A stretch of 7,934 bases of DNA from Marinilabiliaceae bacterium (GTDB taxonomy: Bacteria > Bacteroidota > Bacteroidia > Bacteroidales > Marinilabiliaceae). Under the pieces are notes generated by a model, which saw only the letters and a list, made by a program, of their open reading frames with translations, was not told the DNA's origin and ran no database searches. Positions 5,134-7,934 of this stretch are shown one piece after another. The first letter of the stretch is position 1. The number at the start of each line of letters is the position of its first letter. The position numbers and the translations under genes were made by a program. Where the stretch lies: assembly GCA_027010905.1 (NCBI GenBank), contig JALVBA010000212.1:1-7934 (forward strand). Direction: 5' to 3'.

Positions 5134-7116
5134 ATGTGCACCTTTCGCTTTCCTTTAGTTGTTATAGTTGCGTTTGTTATCTTGCTTATACAGGGTTGTT
5201 CTATCGGCAATAAATATTCCGCCGGTAAAAAAGCGTACGACATTGGTGAGTATCATAGAGCTATCCCCCTATTAAAAAAAGCCTACTCGAAAGAGAAAAA
5301 CAAATATGCCAAGGGTGAAACATCCTACTTTCTTGGAGATTGTTACAGTAGGATAAACCTGCCGATAAAAGCAGCTTCATCATACTCAAAAAGTGTCAGG
5401 TACAAATATGAGGTACGCGAGGCAGAGCTATACATGGCAGATAGTTATATTAATGCCGGAAAGTATGAGAAGGCTCTTGAAGCATATGAAAGCTATTACG
5501 AAAAGGTGCCACGTAGCCTTAGAGCAGCGAATGGAATAAAATCGTGCAAGCTGGCAATGAAGAGTCCGGGAGTTGAGAGATATCAGGTTGAAAAAGTTAA
5601 GGATTTGAACTCTAAGCAGAGCGATTTCTGCCCCGTTTACAGTGGAAAGGATTTTGACCAGGTATATTTCACATCAATGCGTACAAAGAAGAAGAAGCGC
5701 AAAAGAAACCAGATTACCGGCCAGGGTGGTGCTAACATATACTTCTCCCATATCGACTCAAAGGGGAAATGGACTGAGCCCGAAGCTTTGGAAGAACCGA
5801 TAAACACTTCATTTGACGAGGGAGAAGGAAGCTTAACAGCCGATGGCAAGGAGATGTATTTCACACGATGCCGCTACGAAAAGGAGGAGGCAACAGATCC
5901 TGAGATTTTTCAGATGAGCCGTGCCGGAGGGCGGTGGTCTGAGCCAGTAGCAGTTGCTTTAGGTATAGATTCTGTGATGATGGCTCATCCGGCAATCTCT
6001 CCTGATGGCACTACTATATATTTTGTTTCAGACATGCCGGGAGGTATTGGAGGAAAAGATATCTGGAAGTCTGAAAATAGCGGAGGCGAATGGAGTGCTC
6101 CTGTAAATATGGGGAAAGACATTAATACTTCAGGCGATGAGATGTTCCCGTACGTACGTGCTGACGGAACCCTTTATTTCTCTTCAGATTCGCATGTTGG
6201 ATACGGAGGTTTGGATATCTATAAAGCAACCAAAAAAGAGGATGCAAATGGTGAGATATGGGAGATTACAAATATGGGTCTTCCAATTAACAGTTTTGCC
6301 GACGATTTTGGAATAGCATTTAAAGGTGTCGATGAGGAGGGGCTTTTATCTTCAACAAGAGGTAGTTCAAGAGGTGTTGACAATCTATTTTCTTTCATTA
6401 AGCCTAAGCTGAAGTTTGCATTGGAAGGTTCTGTTTTAAGCAGTAAAACAGGAAAGCCAGTGCAGGGTGCTTATATGAGATTGATAGGGACTGATGGAAC
6501 AAATATAAAGCAGACTATAGCTGAAGATGGAAGTTTTGAATTGAAACTGAAACCCAAAACGGAGTATGTACAGCTAATAGCTGCTAAAGGATACTTTAAT
6601 CATAAGGAGAAATTCTCAACAGAAAATGAGTTGGAGAATAGAACATTTAAATTTGAGATAGATATGATGCCTACCGAAACGGCAATAATGCTAAAAAATA
6701 TCTATTTTGATGAAGGCAGCTTTGAACTTCCTGAGGGGGCTAAACCTGAACTTGAAAGGCTTCTGCAGATACTTCTCGACAATCCGCAAATGAAAATTGA
6801 AGTTGGAGCTCATGCCGATGACAATGGTGATGAGACAGAAAATCTGATACTGTCGCAAAAAAGAGCAGAAACGGTTATGCGTTACCTCGTAGAGAATAAT
6901 GTTCCCGAAGAGAACCTCACTTCCAAAGGGTATGGGAAGAGTAAGCCACTGGTGGTTGACCGCAATTTGGCCAGCCAGTACAAATTTTTAAAGGCAGGTG
7001 ATGTACTATCACCCGATTTTATCACTCGATTGAAGAGAAGTAACCAAGCTATTGCTCACAAAATTAATCGCCGGATAGAGTTTAAAATAGCAGACCATAA
7101 GGTAGGCAAGCGGTAA
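5134..7116 (+). CDS. OmpA-family lipoprotein with TPR, PD40 propeller and CRD domains (PorE-like)
   Basis: This is an envelope lipoprotein that probably anchors an outer-membrane complex to peptidoglycan. The signal peptide has a hydrophobic run at about 8-19 and the lipobox IQGC, with the lipidated Cys at 22 (Gln at -2 is uncommon). TPR-like helices (YDIGEYHRAIPLLKKAYSKE; GKYEKALEAYESYYEKVP) span about 30-130. WD40-like PD40 blades span about 165-410, with repeated YF(T/V)S strands, WSEPV, HPAISPDGTTIYFVSD, GGIGGKDIW and GYGGLDIY. A carboxypeptidase-regulatory-like domain lies at about 426-515 (LEGSVLSSKTGKPVQGAYM). The OmpA C-terminal domain is at about 519-655: IYFDEGSFEL, the peptidoglycan-binding region HADDNGDETENLILSQKRAE, and NRRIEFKI. 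This order, together with the inserted FLKAGDVLSPDFITRL, matches PorE (P. gingivalis PG1058, about 670 residues), a type IX secretion component. Paralogues with the same order are common, so the exact role is inferred. A basic stretch KKKKRKR lies at about 186-192 in a propeller loop. It appears to be a single gene and ends 16 bases from a convergent gene. Confidence 0.93.
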   Translation: MCTFRFPLVVIVAFVILLIQGCSIGNKYSAGKKAYDIGEYHRAIPLLKKAYSKEKNKYAKGETSYFLGDCYSRINLPIKAASSYSKSVRYKYEVREAELYMADSYINAGKYEKALEAYESYYEKVPRSLRAANGIKSCKLAMKSPGVERYQVEKVKDLNSKQSDFCPVYSGKDFDQVYFTSMRTKKKKRKRNQITGQGGANIYFSHIDSKGKWTEPEALEEPINTSFDEGEGSLTADGKEMYFTRCRYEKEEATDPEIFQMSRAGGRWSEPVAVALGIDSVMMAHPAISPDGTTIYFVSDMPGGIGGKDIWKSENSGGEWSAPVNMGKDINTSGDEMFPYVRADGTLYFSSDSHVGYGGLDIYKATKKEDANGEIWEITNMGLPINSFADDFGIAFKGVDEEGLLSSTRGSSRGVDNLFSFIKPKLKFALEGSVLSSKTGKPVQGAYMRLIGTDGTNIKQTIAEDGSFELKLKPKTEYVQLIAAKGYFNHKEKFSTENELENRTFKFEIDMMPTETAIMLKNIYFDEGSFELPEGAKPELERLLQILLDNPQMKIEVGAHADDNGDETENLILSQKRAETVMRYLVENNVPEENLTSKGYGKSKPLVVDRNLASQYKFLKAGDVLSPDFITRLKRSNQAIAHKINRRIEFKIADHKVGKR

Positions 7117-7132
7117 TAAAACCCTGCAACCT

Positions 7133-7934
7133 TTATCTCGTCTTTTCATACCTAAGTACTTTTTCAACTATAAATTCAGTAACATCAATAGAGTCTGTTT
7201 GGATTTTGTCTCTTATTTTCAGAGCATTTTTCTTATCATCATCAGAGGTTAAAATCTGTTTTGCCTTCTCAATTATCAATTTTACATTCTCATGTTTTGG
7301 AGTATAGAGGTAGATATTCCCATACTTATTATTCAGGTCGGTAGTGTACCCTCTGCCCACGTTGTCAATAAATATCGCAGAAGTTCCTATCACCACCGCC
7401 TCACTTGCCATTGTAGCGCTTTCACCAAGTACCAATGATGCAAAGTGCATTAAACTGTGCAACTGTTCCGGTTTAATCTTTAACTTGTACTCCTCCAGCT
7501 CCTCAGGCAGAGGAATCTCCGACGATATAAATACTCTGCCATGCTTTTTCAATTCGGATACTAGCGAAATTTTATAATTACATGAAAGACCCTCATAACC
7601 TATGTCGTGAACCGCCTTCCAATCAACAAAGCGAACAATCGAGAAGCGGTCGTCAGGAGTCAGCCCTAACTCATTAAGCACAGAGGAGTCCGGTGTAAAA
7701 TATTTTTTATGCAGGTAGCAAAGCTCCATGTATCCGGGAAACCGTACTTGTTTCCTGCCCAGACTCTTTTCAAAACATTCAGGAGTGAAGATGCTTGTAA
7801 CAAAAGGTTTGTAGAGCAGTCTGTAGAGACCGGCATTTTCAGTATCTTCAAAAACAAGATGAGGTTTTCGAAGCATCATTCCGGCTGGGCCGGAATAGAT
7901 TGTTCCAAAATCGAGAAACAGGTCGGGCTTAAAG
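7133..7934 (-). CDS. DUF354 family protein (GT-B glycosyltransferase-like), 5' end outside window
   Basis: The frame is open through the right edge (18 further codons beyond ATG 7877-7879, reading FKPDLFLDFGTIYSGPAG). The real start is therefore outside the window, and the internal ATG is not the start. Visible are 266 residues of a DUF354 (COG1817) protein, usually about 340-350 long. They include KPHLVFEDTENA, typical of the N-terminal half, and then FRFPGYMELCYLHKKYFTPD-like text (here VRFPGYMELCYLH). The C-terminal nucleotide-sugar-type half follows, with FASLVLGESATMASEAVV, GTSAIFIDNVGRGY and DLNNKYGNIYLY. The fold resembles UDP-GlcNAc 2-epimerases and GT-B glycosyltransferases. Members sit in surface polysaccharide loci, but the substrate is unknown and no sugar gene is visible here. 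It ends with TAA at 7133-7135, converging on the OmpA-family gene with no obvious hairpin in the gap. Confidence 0.9.
   Translation of the reverse strand, partial: FKPDLFLDFGTIYSGPAGMMLRKPHLVFEDTENAGLYRLLYKPFVTSIFTPECFEKSLGRKQVRFPGYMELCYLHKKYFTPDSSVLNELGLTPDDRFSIVRFVDWKAVHDIGYEGLSCNYKISLVSELKKHGRVFISSEIPLPEELEEYKLKIKPEQLHSLMHFASLVLGESATMASEAVVIGTSAIFIDNVGRGYTTDLNNKYGNIYLYTPKHENVKLIIEKAKQILTSDDDKKNALKIRDKIQTDSIDVTEFIVEKVLRYEKTR

Noticed and set aside
7117..7132. Bidirectional terminator between the convergent lipoprotein and DUF354 genes
   Set aside because: The gap is 16 bases and I see no inverted repeat long enough to form a hairpin.

Overview
The window looks like chromosome from a Bacteroidetes (probably Bacteroidales-type) bacterium. 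The evidence is a 729-residue type III glutamine synthetase, a large OmpA-family lipoprotein with the PorE (type IX secretion) domain order, TAnnTTTG-type -7 promoter boxes, starts preceded by A-rich stretches instead of strong Shine-Dalgarno sites, and moderately AT-rich DNA. No plasmid, phage or CRISPR module is visible.

Left third (1-2344): a zone of gene decay. A NUMOD4/HNH homing-type endonuclease gene (139 to about 689) carries two lesions, a one-base frameshift near 294-296 and an in-frame TAG at 648-650. Its last codons run without any spacer, and in the same frame, into an M20-family dipeptidase that lacks about its first 55 residues (about 681-1877) but keeps every active-site residue. 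Behind it lies a short stretch with a 33-bp periodic degenerate repeat (1939-2037). A headless C-terminal remnant of a DUF4143-type ATPase (2027-2344) follows.

Middle (2345-5133): intact glnN (2560-4749), transcribed alone. A duplicated -7-like box lies upstream and a clear rho-independent hairpin (4791-4819) downstream. It makes glutamine from glutamate, ammonia and ATP. The 314 bases after the terminator hold no recognised gene, but the minus strand has a short protein-like frame (47 codons, with a further open stretch upstream behind one TAA) that may be a small gene or a relic.

Right third (5134-7934): a 660-residue lipoprotein with TPR, PD40 propeller, carboxypeptidase-regulatory-like and OmpA peptidoglycan-binding regions, best matched to the PorE type. 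It converges, with a 16-base gap, on a minus-strand DUF354 (glycosyltransferase-fold) gene whose 5' end lies beyond the window.

I see no complete undescribed system. The most unusual items are the seamless endonuclease-peptidase junction, the Gln-position amber codon, the 33-bp periodic repeat and the cryptic minus-strand frame after glnN.
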